Part shown: positions 12,828-19,701 of the stretch, piece after piece | Position numbering within the stretch: the first letter of the stretch is position 1 | How the letters are laid out: every line of letters begins with the position of its first letter | From: an uncultured Lachnospiraceae bacterium | GTDB lineage: Bacteria > Bacillota > Clostridia > Lachnospirales > Lachnospiraceae | Reading direction: 5' to 3' | Length of the DNA stretch: 19,701 bases | NCBI GenBank assembly: GCA_910588535.1 | Contig: CAJUOO010000064.1 | Span: 1 to 19,701, forward strand | Made by a program: the position numbers and the translations under genes | Notes under the pieces: model-generated | What the model was told of the DNA's origin: nothing | What the model saw: only the letters and a program-made list of their open reading frames with translations | Database searches by the model: none

Positions 12828-14417
12828 ATGAAATCAAAATTATGGATAACAGGATATTTTTTTATGGTGCTAAGTGCACTTGGAATCATTGGAGCATGGG
12901 TCTACCACATTGACCCATTTTTCCACTATCATAAACCATATACAAACGGCTACTATTATACGCTTAATAACCAGAGAAGCCAAAACAATGGCATCTGCAA
13001 ACATTTTGACTATAATGCTTTAATTACTGGCACTTCCATGACAGAAAATTTTATGACCTCTGAGATGGATGCGATTTTTGGAACAAATTCTGTCAAGGTG
13101 CCTTTTTCTGGAGGCTCCTACAAAGAGATAAATGATAACCTTATCATTGCACTGAAATCCAACCCTGAACTAAAAACTATTATAAGAGGGCTTGACATGG
13201 AACGTTTTTTTGATGCCAGCGACACCATGCGCACGGATCTGGGAACCTATCCCACCTATCTTTATGACAACAACCCTTTTAATGACGTAAAATATTTATT
13301 TAACAAAAGCATTATTTTTAATCGGGCTTATCCCATGACACAGGCAAATGATAAAGAAGATTTTGTTCCGGGAATCCCCTCTTTTGATATTTATTCTAAT
13401 TGGCAGTCATCCTACACCTTTGGATTACACACAGTCTGCCCCGATGGCATCACCCTACATCCATCGGAAAATGAAATACATCTAACAGAAGAAGATAAAG
13501 TTCTCATCTATGAAAATATATATAAAAATGTTACTTCCCTTGCAGAGCAATATCCAGATGTCACCTTCTATTACTTTTTCACCCCCTACAGTGCTGCATG
13601 GTGGAAATCACGCGTTGAATCTGGAACGATCTACCGTCAGATAGAAGCCGAACAATATATTATTGAAATCATACTGGAATGTAAAAATATAAAATTATTT
13701 TCCTTCAACAATCGAACCGACATCACCACCGATCTCAATCATTATAAGGATACCATTCACTATGGGCAGTGGATCAACAGCCTAATGCTCAAATGGATGC
13801 ATGATGGTCAATATTTGCTGACAAAGGATAATTACAAGAAATATCTTGCAGATGAACTTTCCTTCTATACCTCCTTTGACTACGAAAGTTTAAATCAACA
13901 GGTCGATTATGAAAATGACTTTTATGCAGATGCATTGATCAATCAAGAATTAAGTGAATTAAAGCCTGTCAATCTGCTGGAACACCCAGAACAACTAACG
14001 CTTTCCAAGGCTGCGCTGATCACCGATTCCTATCTGGGACAACAGGGACTCTTATGTGAGGGAAGCTTAAAACGTGAATCGAACAGTCCTGTCAGCGTCT
14101 CCGATTATCTGATAAGTACAGAATACATTGGAGCAAAATTCAAGGTTGACAATATCGATTCCTATCGCTATCTGGTATTCTACGGAAAAAAGAATACTGA
14201 TCACGGCCAACCCTCTGTATACATATTCAACGAACAAAACGAAACCGTTGCAGAACTGACCAGAACCTATCCCAATCTAGATAACGAATGGCATCAATAT
14301 ATTCTTGATCTATCAGAGATAAAAGGAAATGTAACCCTAATATTCAATGGAGGCTATATCGACAGCACTGGTGATGAAACGTCCTCTTATACATTTAGTG
14401 AAATCTATCTGTACTAA
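12828..14417 (+). CDS. Membrane-anchored SGNH/AlgX-DltD-like protein, acyltransfer partner
   Basis: A 529-aa protein with an N-terminal signal anchor (about 5-27, WITGYFFMVLSALGIIGAWV) and an extracytoplasmic body. It carries an SGNH-type triad: S70 in LITGTSMTENF and the D308-x-x-H311 pair in YKDTIHYGQW. This matches partners of MBOAT proteins (DltD, AlgJ/AlgX), which pass the acyl group to the glycan. The C-terminal roughly 130 residues look like a beta-sandwich, possibly glycan-binding (STEYIGAKFKVDN, NEWHQYILDLSEIKG). The ATG at 12828 is chosen over the one at 12816 because the GGGAGA between them is its ribosome binding site. It is co-transcribed with the MBOAT gene, so it should be controlled by the same invertible promoter. 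The exact acceptor is unknown. Confidence 0.88.
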   Translation: MKSKLWITGYFFMVLSALGIIGAWVYHIDPFFHYHKPYTNGYYYTLNNQRSQNNGICKHFDYNALITGTSMTENFMTSEMDAIFGTNSVKVPFSGGSYKEINDNLIIALKSNPELKTIIRGLDMERFFDASDTMRTDLGTYPTYLYDNNPFNDVKYLFNKSIIFNRAYPMTQANDKEDFVPGIPSFDIYSNWQSSYTFGLHTVCPDGITLHPSENEIHLTEEDKVLIYENIYKNVTSLAEQYPDVTFYYFFTPYSAAWWKSRVESGTIYRQIEAEQYIIEIILECKNIKLFSFNNRTDITTDLNHYKDTIHYGQWINSLMLKWMHDGQYLLTKDNYKKYLADELSFYTSFDYESLNQQVDYENDFYADALINQELSELKPVNLLEHPEQLTLSKAALITDSYLGQQGLLCEGSLKRESNSPVSVSDYLISTEYIGAKFKVDNIDSYRYLVFYGKKNTDHGQPSVYIFNEQNETVAELTRTYPNLDNEWHQYILDLSEIKGNVTLIFNGGYIDSTGDETSSYTFSEIYLY

Positions 14418-14436
14418 ACAAACTTATGCCCGTTTA

Positions 14437-14570
14437 CATAGCCAGTTTTGCTATTATCCTCAAGAACCCTATCAAAAAACGTCGACGCTCAATGTTGTTT
14501 CTCACAAATTTCGCGCCAGTTACGTTTTTTACTAAGCAGGGTGATAGAGGAAATAGCAAAACTAGCTATG
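14437..14570. repeat. Structured palindromic repeat element, copy 2
   Basis: Homologous in layout to 35-174. Outer arms CATAGCCAGTTTTGCTAT (14437-14454) and ATAGCAAAACTAGCTATG (14553-14570) pair at 17 of 18 positions but differ from the copy 1 arms. CCTC (14458-14461) can pair with GAGG (14547-14550). The inner stem pairs AAAAAACGT (14474-14482) with ACGTTTTTT (14522-14530). The core motifs CTCAAG, AACCCTAT, ACTAAGC, GGGTGA and GAGGA are shared with copy 1. It fills the 173-bp gap between two convergent operons. Open frames crossing it (for instance 14426-14770 on the plus strand) have no supporting features. Confidence 0.8.
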
Positions 14571-14590
14571 CGGACCTTTCTCGATACGAT

Positions 14591-16015
14591 TTATCTCTCT
14601 TTCAAATTCTCTCCGTTCGTCTTAATAACCTCTTTGTACCAGTCAAAAGATTTCTTTCGCACACGCTTCTGTGTACCATTCCCATTGTCATCCCTATCCA
14701 CATAGATCAATCCATATCGCTTAGACATCTCTCCTGTAGTGGCGCTGATAAGATCCACACATCCCCATAATGTATATCCAACCAAATCTACTCCATCCTC
14801 ATCCACAGCAGCCATCATAGACTTTATATGGGCTTTCAGATAATCGATGCGGTAATCATCCTCTATTTTTCCGTCGGCATCCATCTCATCTCTGGCCCCC
14901 AGACCATTTTCAACAATAAACAATGGCTTTTGATATCGGTCAAAAAGGGCATTTAGAGTAATGCGAAGCCCCAGTGGATCGATGGGCCATCCCCATTGAC
15001 TACATTCCAGATAAGGATTCTTTGCTGAGGCAAATACATTTCCTCCTGATACCTCTCCCTGACCGTCTGCACGTACACAACGGCTATTGTAATAAGACAA
15101 AGAAATAAAATCAACCGTATGTTCCTTCAAAATCTTTCGATCCAAAGGACCCATTTCCAGCTCAATGCCCTTCTGCTCCATAAGCTTCTTCGCATATGCC
15201 GGGTACTCTCCTCTGGCCTGCACATCTACAAAGAAATAATTCTCTCTGTCTTTCTTCATACTCTCCCAGACATCCTCTGGACGGCAACTATATGGATACA
15301 CATTTCCGGCAGCCAACATACAACCCACTTGAAACTCTGGATTGATCTCATGAGCCAGCTTCACGGCATAGGCAGAAGCCACTAATTCATTATGCGCAGC
15401 TTGGTATTTGACAGCCTCCTCATCTTCCCCCTCAAAAAAGCAGATTCCAGCACCCATAAAAGGTAGATGCATCAGCATATTAATCTCATTAAAGGTGATC
15501 CAATACCGCACTTTATTCTTAAAATAACGAAATATTGTTTCACAATAATTAAGATAACAATCTATTACCTTTCGATTCCTCCACGAGCCATATTTTTCCA
15601 CAAGATTCAGTGGAATATCAAAATGACAGATGGTCACTATCGGCTCTATCTCATATCGCAGCAGCTCATCGATCACCGCCTCATAATATTTTAGCCCTTC
15701 TTGGCTCGGCTCTTCCTCCTCGCCTGTGGGAAAAATTCGGGACCACAGGAAAGAAAAGCGATAACATTTAAATCCCATCTCCGCAAAAAGAGCAATATCT
15801 TCCTTATAATGTCCATATTGATCGACGGCTTCTCTTCCGGGATAGACAGAATCTCCGGGCAGCTCTCGATAGCCCATACGCCCTTCCATCACAGGCATCC
15901 GATTTTTCCCGTAAGGAATTACATCCACCAGAGCCATGCCACGATCGCCTTTCTGCCAGCCACCCTCGCATTGATTTGCCGCCGTAGCTCCACCCCACAA
16001 AAAATCTTTCTGCAT
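14591..16015 (-). CDS. GH1 6-phospho-beta-glucosidase
   Basis: A 474-aa cytoplasmic GH1 enzyme that hydrolyses phosphorylated beta-glucosides (such as cellobiose-6-P, arbutin-6-P or salicin-6-P) delivered by the PTS next to it. Motifs: N-terminal FLWGGATAANQCEGG, acid/base E177 in ITFNEINM, nucleophile E369 in LFIVENGLG, and the phosphate-binding signature S424, K432 and Y434 in ISATTGEMSKRYGLIYVD, which separates phospho-glucosidases from plain beta-glucosidases. The frame continues to 16054, but AAAGGGGG stands correctly before the ATG at 16015, and that start matches the family N-terminus. It begins 17 nt after the PTS stop codon and is the last gene of the operon. Confidence 0.95.
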   Translation of the reverse strand: MQKDFLWGGATAANQCEGGWQKGDRGMALVDVIPYGKNRMPVMEGRMGYRELPGDSVYPGREAVDQYGHYKEDIALFAEMGFKCYRFSFLWSRIFPTGEEEEPSQEGLKYYEAVIDELLRYEIEPIVTICHFDIPLNLVEKYGSWRNRKVIDCYLNYCETIFRYFKNKVRYWITFNEINMLMHLPFMGAGICFFEGEDEEAVKYQAAHNELVASAYAVKLAHEINPEFQVGCMLAAGNVYPYSCRPEDVWESMKKDRENYFFVDVQARGEYPAYAKKLMEQKGIELEMGPLDRKILKEHTVDFISLSYYNSRCVRADGQGEVSGGNVFASAKNPYLECSQWGWPIDPLGLRITLNALFDRYQKPLFIVENGLGARDEMDADGKIEDDYRIDYLKAHIKSMMAAVDEDGVDLVGYTLWGCVDLISATTGEMSKRYGLIYVDRDDNGNGTQKRVRKKSFDWYKEVIKTNGENLKER

Positions 16016-16032
16016 CCTATTGCCCCCTTTTC

Positions 16033-17940
16033 TCACATAATATGCAACAGACAATCTCCTGCTTGCACTTTCTCTGCCTCTGTGATCTCCACCTTCTTAA
16101 AATCATCGGCGTTTGTAACCAACACTGGTGTTTCCAGAGAATAGCCAGCCTCACTAATAAGTTTTATGTCAAATTCTATGAGCTTCTGTCCCTGCTTTAC
16201 CACTTCACCTGCCTCCACAAAGGTACGAAAACCCCTGCCATCTAATTGCACTGTGTCCATTCCCACATGTATCAGAAGCTCAAGCCCCGTCTCCGTCGTA
16301 ATGCCAACTGCATGACCTGTAGGAAATAAAGCTGAGATTGTTCCATCTGCAGGTGCATAAAGCACTCCCTCATCCGGTTCAATGGCAACACCCTCTCCCA
16401 GAGCACCAGAAGAAAATGCCTCGTCCTTCACCTCTGATAACTTGATAATCTTTCCCCTCAAAGGACTCACAAGCACAATTCTTTCATCCTTTGTCTCTGT
16501 TATATCAGCTATCTTCTTATCTTTTGCAGGATCTGCCTCCTTATCTTTGTAAAGTAACATCGTAAGAAGAAATCCAATCACCATAGAAATAGCGATTCCA
16601 ACAAAAGCAACAATCATATTCCCCATCGTTCCATCTGGGTTCATCATATTGGGCAACTCAAAGATTCCCATACCACCCAAGATAAATTTTCGGAAATTAA
16701 AATGTCCATAGAAAGCGCCTCCAATGCCGCCCGCCACACAACTAATAATAAAAGGCTTCTTAAGAGGAAGCAAAATACCATAAATAGCAGGCTCAGTCAC
16801 CCCGAATATTCCAGAGATAAAATTCGGAAGTGTCATTTCCTTAAGCTTCTTATCCTTCGTCTTAAGGAAGATAGCCAATACAACCGCAGAAGTTGCAAAA
16901 GTACAAGCAAAAAAGGGCATCATCACATTGTCATAACCCAATGTCATCACATTATTGATATAGACAGGAATAAATCCCCAATGTATTCCAAAAATCACAA
17001 GAATCTGCCATGTAAAGCCCACGATTCCTCCTGCAAGCAATGGACTAAATCCACGAATCTTCAATGTAAATTCAGAGATCAACATGGATCCAAACGTTGC
17101 AATCGGCCCTAAGAAAATCAGAGATATAGGCAGTGTCACCAATAAAGTGAGCATGGGCACAAAGAAAAACTTGACCAGATCTGGAATCAGCTTATTAAAG
17201 AACTTCTCACACTTGGACGCAAACCACACAGCCAGTATCACTGGGATAACTGTCCCTGTATAATCCATAGAGATAACAGGAATACCAAAGAAGTTCATAT
17301 AAACTGGCGAGGCAAATGCTGTTCCATCCAATAACGTATACAAAGGCTCTGCTCCCGCTGATAAACTCCCTGCCTGAATCCCCGGATAACACATAGCTGC
17401 TCCAATAGCAAGACCAAGCATAGGCTTTAATCCAAATTTCTTCGCCGCCGTATAACCAAGAAACAGTGGCAAAAAGGTAAATAGCGCATCACCCGCTGCA
17501 TTGATAATCATATAACCACCACACTCCGCACTATATAAACCGATCGCCACAAGTAATGTATTTAAACCTTTTAACATACCGCATGCTGCCATAATACCAA
17601 GAATGGGCTGAAAAATACCAGAAACCACATCAATAGCTCTGTCAAGCAGCTTTCCAGACTGTTGCTTTGTATCTGCTTTGGTTTCTTCTTTTAAGTCAAG
17701 CAGCTCCATCACATCCTCAAACACCTCTGGCACATGATTGCCAATAACCACCTGATACTGTCCACCACTTTTCATCACAGTAACGACGCCTTCCATGGCT
17801 TTCAGCACATCATCCTTTGCCTTTTTTTCATCCTTTAAGGTAAAACGCAACCTTGTGATACAATGTACCAGACCTAATACATTTTCTTTTCCACCGACAT
17901 TTTTCACGATCTTCTTTGCCAGCTCATGATATTTTCCCAT
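16033..17940 (-). CDS. bglF: Beta-glucoside-specific PTS transporter, fused EIIBCA
   Basis: A 635-aa permease that imports and phosphorylates beta-glucosides using phosphate from HPr. Domain order is EIIB (1-80; phosphorylated C27 in VHCITRLRFTLKD), EIIC (about 105-460; multiple membrane segments and the conserved GIFGVTEPAIYGILLPLKKPF loop), then EIIA (about 490-635; H543 in FPTGHAVGI and phosphorylated H558 in ELLIHVGMDTVQL). B-C-A order and length match BglF/BglP. GGAGGG precedes the ATG. The gene is upstream of the phospho-beta-glucosidase with a 17-nt gap and downstream of a regulator of the RpiR family. I see no ribonucleic antiterminator site of the LicT/BglG type in the leader, consistent with control by RpiR. 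The precise sugar is not determined by sequence; the symbol denotes the family. Confidence 0.95.
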   Translation of the reverse strand: MGKYHELAKKIVKNVGGKENVLGLVHCITRLRFTLKDEKKAKDDVLKAMEGVVTVMKSGGQYQVVIGNHVPEVFEDVMELLDLKEETKADTKQQSGKLLDRAIDVVSGIFQPILGIMAACGMLKGLNTLLVAIGLYSAECGGYMIINAAGDALFTFLPLFLGYTAAKKFGLKPMLGLAIGAAMCYPGIQAGSLSAGAEPLYTLLDGTAFASPVYMNFFGIPVISMDYTGTVIPVILAVWFASKCEKFFNKLIPDLVKFFFVPMLTLLVTLPISLIFLGPIATFGSMLISEFTLKIRGFSPLLAGGIVGFTWQILVIFGIHWGFIPVYINNVMTLGYDNVMMPFFACTFATSAVVLAIFLKTKDKKLKEMTLPNFISGIFGVTEPAIYGILLPLKKPFIISCVAGGIGGAFYGHFNFRKFILGGMGIFELPNMMNPDGTMGNMIVAFVGIAISMVIGFLLTMLLYKDKEADPAKDKKIADITETKDERIVLVSPLRGKIIKLSEVKDEAFSSGALGEGVAIEPDEGVLYAPADGTISALFPTGHAVGITTETGLELLIHVGMDTVQLDGRGFRTFVEAGEVVKQGQKLIEFDIKLISEAGYSLETPVLVTNADDFKKVEITEAEKVQAGDCLLHIM

Positions 17941-18038
17941 CTTATTCCCTCCTTCTTTTTTATAACTATAAAACTGGGAAGTAACTACACCACTGTACTT
18001 TTTCGCCGAATATCTGGCGCTTTGATTTTGTTAAATTG

Positions 18039-18067
18039 AATATATCATAGAGGTTTTCTTCAGGCAA
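18039..18067 (-). promoter_or_regulatory. Promoter of the PTS/phospho-beta-glucosidase operon
   Basis: On the minus strand TTGCCT (18062-18067) is separated by exactly 17 nt from TATATT (18039-18044). It lies between the regulator's terminator and the PTS gene, giving a leader of about 90 nt. Two candidate operators flank it: a direct repeat GTTTCA-GC-GTTTCA at 18085-18098 upstream of the -35 and a dyad AAGTA-N12-TACTT at 17979-18000 in the leader. Confidence 0.65.
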
Positions 18068-18106
18068 TAAATGGGACTGTGATAGTTTCAGCGTTTCAAA
18101 AATCAC

Positions 18107-18140
18107 AAAAAAAGAACCTCTGTCTCTGCAACAAAGGTCC
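18107..18140 (-). terminator. Intrinsic terminator of the rpiR-type gene
   Basis: Read on the minus strand, GGACCTTTG (18140-18132) pairs with CAGAGGTTC (18122-18114) over 9 bp including two G-U pairs, with a 9-nt loop and then seven U residues (18113-18107). It starts 6 nt after the regulator's TAG stop codon. It separates the regulator transcript from the PTS operon downstream. Confidence 0.9.
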
Positions 18141-18145
18141 AAAAT

Positions 18146-19042
18146 CTAAATTTTTTTATCACTTGGCAAAGATACTTTATCTGTATCTTCTTTTATTTTG
18201 TCCAGAAGTAAATCTGTATGCGCAAGCATCTCTAATGATGATTTTGCGTGTTCCTCATAGCGTTTTGTAAGAAGAAGGGAAAAGAAAATATCTAACACAT
18301 ACGTAACAGCAGAAAAAGAAGTAATCACATCCAGACTGAGAAGGGAGTCTCTGTTGGGAATTTCCACAATCTCATGGCACCATCTGCGAATCATCTGATT
18401 ATATGGTCCCATCAATCCTACTACATAATTATTCGTCGCTTCCCGAAGATATTTTGCCATCTGTATCACGGTTCTGTTGGCCCCTGTAAAACTAATTAAA
18501 AAGGCTATCGTCTTCTTATTTCTTCGTGCTGCAAGATAATGACCATTAATACTCTCATAAGCTGAACACTCCATACCCAAAGTGGCAAACTTAAATACCG
18601 CCGATTGTGCCAGTATATAACTAATTCCCGTGCCATAGATATCAATACACTCCGCCCTTTGAAGTACACCATTTATTCGATTCATAGTATTTTTGTCAAG
18701 GGCAAGACGTGTATTTGTCACTGCCTTATCATAAAGAATAGGAAGAGCATGAATAATATCTGTATAAGAGCTTCGATCCGTGATGGGTTCCCCCTCTAAC
18801 ATCTGAGAGAGCCGATTCTTCTGATTGATTTCCTCCACCAGCTTAAGCTTAAACTCCTGATAACCAGAAAGACCAAGCTTCTGGCATAAACGCACCACAG
18901 TAGCTTTGCTTGTAAAGGAGGCATTGGCGAGATCTTTGCTTGACATGCCCGGGACTATATCCATATGCTCCAAGATATATCTGGCAATCTCTTTTTCATG
19001 ACTTGTAAAATTAACCTGTTCTTTCAACCGCTCAATAAGCAT
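18146..19042 (-). CDS. RpiR/MurR-family transcriptional regulator
   Basis: A 298-aa sugar-phosphate-responsive regulator. The N-terminal winged helix-turn-helix of the RpiR family spans about 1-77, with the recognition region SSKDLANASFTSKATVVRLCQKLGLSGYQEFK. A SIS (sugar isomerase) domain at about 110-255 (ECIDIYGTGISYILAQSAVFKFATLGM, KTIAFLISFTGANRTVIQMAKYLREA) would bind a phosphorylated sugar. AAGGAGG stands before the ATG at 19042. It is encoded just upstream of and on the same strand as the beta-glucoside PTS and phospho-glucosidase genes, separated from them by a terminator, so it most likely controls that operon in response to the incoming sugar phosphate. Whether it represses or activates cannot be told from the sequence. 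Confidence 0.93.
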   Translation of the reverse strand: MLIERLKEQVNFTSHEKEIARYILEHMDIVPGMSSKDLANASFTSKATVVRLCQKLGLSGYQEFKLKLVEEINQKNRLSQMLEGEPITDRSSYTDIIHALPILYDKAVTNTRLALDKNTMNRINGVLQRAECIDIYGTGISYILAQSAVFKFATLGMECSAYESINGHYLAARRNKKTIAFLISFTGANRTVIQMAKYLREATNNYVVGLMGPYNQMIRRWCHEIVEIPNRDSLLSLDVITSFSAVTYVLDIFFSLLLTKRYEEHAKSSLEMLAHTDLLLDKIKEDTDKVSLPSDKKI

Positions 19043-19084
19043 GAAAGATTCCTCCTTATTCGACTGTATTTCCCTACCAATTTC

Positions 19085-19126
19085 ATTTTTGAGGATAAGA
19101 TTCTTTCCCTCCTCCCCCTCAAAAAT
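19085..19126. repeat. Inverted repeat between the toxin-antitoxin genes and rpiR
   Basis: ATTTTTGAGG (19085-19094) and CCTCAAAAAT (19117-19126) form a perfect 10-bp inverted repeat with a 22-nt loop, 6 nt after the antitoxin stop codon. On the minus strand it could end the toxin-antitoxin transcript, although the U residues are inside the stem and not after it. It may also lie over the rpiR promoter region, where I see no strong consensus. Confidence 0.55.
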
Positions 19127-19131
19127 AATTT

Positions 19132-19311
19132 CTAAGCTTTCTTCCTGCGATTTCGTTGTACAACTGCACTCTTAAACGCCTTCATCATGGCTGACGACAA
19201 CTCCTCACAATCCTCATCAAAGTTAATTGGGCTTTTTTTCGCCTCTTCAACCTCTTTTAATTGTTCTTCCGTAGGTTTTTGTCCACTTTCAATAATTAAT
19301 GTTCTGGTCAT
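19132..19311 (-). CDS. Short putative antitoxin partner of BrnT-like toxin
   Basis: A 59-aa protein (MTRTLIIESGQKPTEEQLKE...) with an acidic first half and a basic C-terminus (KSAVVQRNRRKKA). The reading frame opens at 19341, but AAAGGAG lies 8 nt before the ATG at 19311, so that is the start. It overlaps the end of the toxin gene by 23 nt, in toxin-then-antitoxin order as in brnTA. It is shorter than typical BrnA proteins and I cannot see a full ribbon-helix-helix DNA-binding domain. The segment FDEDCEELSSAMMKAF resembles the region by which small antitoxins of this kind wrap around their toxin. The role as antitoxin is therefore from context and pattern. Confidence 0.75.
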   Translation of the reverse strand: MTRTLIIESGQKPTEEQLKEVEEAKKSPINFDEDCEELSSAMMKAFKSAVVQRNRRKKA

Positions 19312-19567
19312 AATAAAGCTCCTTTTCTGCATTAGTTGCAAGCCTGGCTGAAATTAATCGAATCGTTTCCTTTCGTTCTGTAAATACTACAAACAGTACA
19401 TCGCCGACTTTCCCTATCGCAATATATCTATCCTCATCAACACTATGCTCAAAATCAAACATTTCAATGTAATAAGGATCATCAAAAACATATGCTGCCG
19501 TTTCAAAAGAAATTTTATGTTTTTCCTTATTAATAATATTTTTTTCTTCGTCCCACTCAAATTTCAT
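19289..19567 (-). CDS. brnT: BrnT-family toxin (RelE-like ribonuclease)
   Basis: A 92-aa protein with the BrnT signature: start MKFEWDEEKNIINKEKHKISFETAAYVF, then DPYYIEMFDFEHSVDEDRYIAIG, the strand LFVVFTER and the end IRLISARLATNAEKELY. BrnT proteins are RelE-like mRNA-degrading toxins with the conserved KH, R and late ISAR-x-A residues, all seen here. AGAGGA lies 10 nt before the ATG. The gene is first in a two-gene unit and overlaps the antitoxin gene. It has its own promoter upstream and is probably autoregulated by the toxin-antitoxin complex, as in other such modules. Confidence 0.92.
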   Translation of the reverse strand: MKFEWDEEKNIINKEKHKISFETAAYVFDDPYYIEMFDFEHSVDEDRYIAIGKVGDVLFVVFTERKETIRLISARLATNAEKELYYDQNINY

Positions 19568-19602
19568 TTTTGGTCGTTCCTCTTAGATTATTCTATGTTA
19601 AC

Positions 19603-19631
19603 AGTATACCATTAAATAACCAATCCATCAA
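19603..19631 (-). promoter_or_regulatory. Promoter of the toxin-antitoxin operon
   Basis: On the minus strand TTGATG (19626-19631) is followed after exactly 17 nt by TATACT (19603-19608). The start would be near 19596, about 29 nt before the brnT ATG. GTTAACATAG next to the -10 may be part of an operator. The remaining 70 bp to the window end hold nothing I can assign. Confidence 0.7.
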
Positions 19632-19701
19632 TTGCATTTTCCCTAAGCTCACGACAAACGCATGAATGATTTTAACCACTCAATCTCTATTCTTCCTATT
19701 T

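Noticed and set aside
14426..14770. Plus-strand open frames of 62-114 aa across the second palindromic element
   Set aside because: They run through the palindromic element into the 3' end of the phospho-beta-glucosidase gene, lack convincing ribosome binding sites and show no protein features.
17994..18005. TGTACTTTTT near the PTS gene resembling the crossover site core
   Set aside because: Only about ten bases match. There is no dyad around it and no inverted partner nearby, so it is not a second recombination site.

Overview
The window looks like a chromosomal segment of a low-to-moderate-GC Firmicute, most likely a gut Lachnospiraceae (Clostridium cluster XIVa) relative. The pointers are strong GGAGG-type ribosome binding sites, sigma-A-type promoters, a hybrid histidine kinase next to a GH36 alpha-galactosidase, an RpiR-controlled beta-glucoside PTS operon, and a collagen-like protein of the BclA type. 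The genus is inference; no rRNA or marker gene is present.

Layout. (1) 1-1830: a 140-bp structured palindromic repeat, two small unknown proteins in one operon (minus), and an NYN-domain/OST-HTH protein (minus) with its own near-consensus promoter. (2) 2210-5210: a family 2 glycosyltransferase followed by a BclA-like protein with 127 uninterrupted Gly-X-Y triplets and a C1q/TNF-like C-terminal domain, preceded by a candidate sigma-K promoter and ended by a strong hairpin. This looks like a spore-surface glycoprotein with its glycosyltransferase. (3) 5332-10330 (minus): a three-gene operon of an unrecognised 236-aa protein, a membrane-bound hybrid histidine kinase and a GH36 alpha-galactosidase, joined by very short gaps or a stop/start overlap, with two promoters upstream.

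(4) 10526-14417 (plus) is the most notable part. A small serine recombinase gene is followed within 7 nt by a pair of perfect 22-bp inverted repeats. They flank 86 bp that carry an outward-facing promoter (TTGAAA, 17 nt, TAAACT). Just beyond the right repeat lie the ribosome binding site and start of an MBOAT O-acyltransferase, followed by an SGNH/AlgX-DltD-like membrane-anchored esterase or transferase. I read this as an invertible promoter that switches acylation of a surface or secreted glycan on and off, drawn here in the ON orientation. Each repeat has a dyad of about 14-bp half-sites around an asymmetric GT dinucleotide, as expected for a serine recombinase crossover site.

(5) 14437-14570: a second copy of the structured palindromic repeat, between two convergent operons. 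Its core matches copy 1, but the outer arms differ in sequence while still pairing. (6) 14591-19042 (minus): rpiR-type regulator, beta-glucoside PTS EIIBCA and GH1 6-phospho-beta-glucosidase, with a promoter for the PTS pair and an intrinsic terminator after the regulator. (7) 19132-19631 (minus): a BrnT-type toxin with an overlapping short antitoxin and its promoter. Start codons were moved to internal positions wherever the ribosome binding site demanded it.
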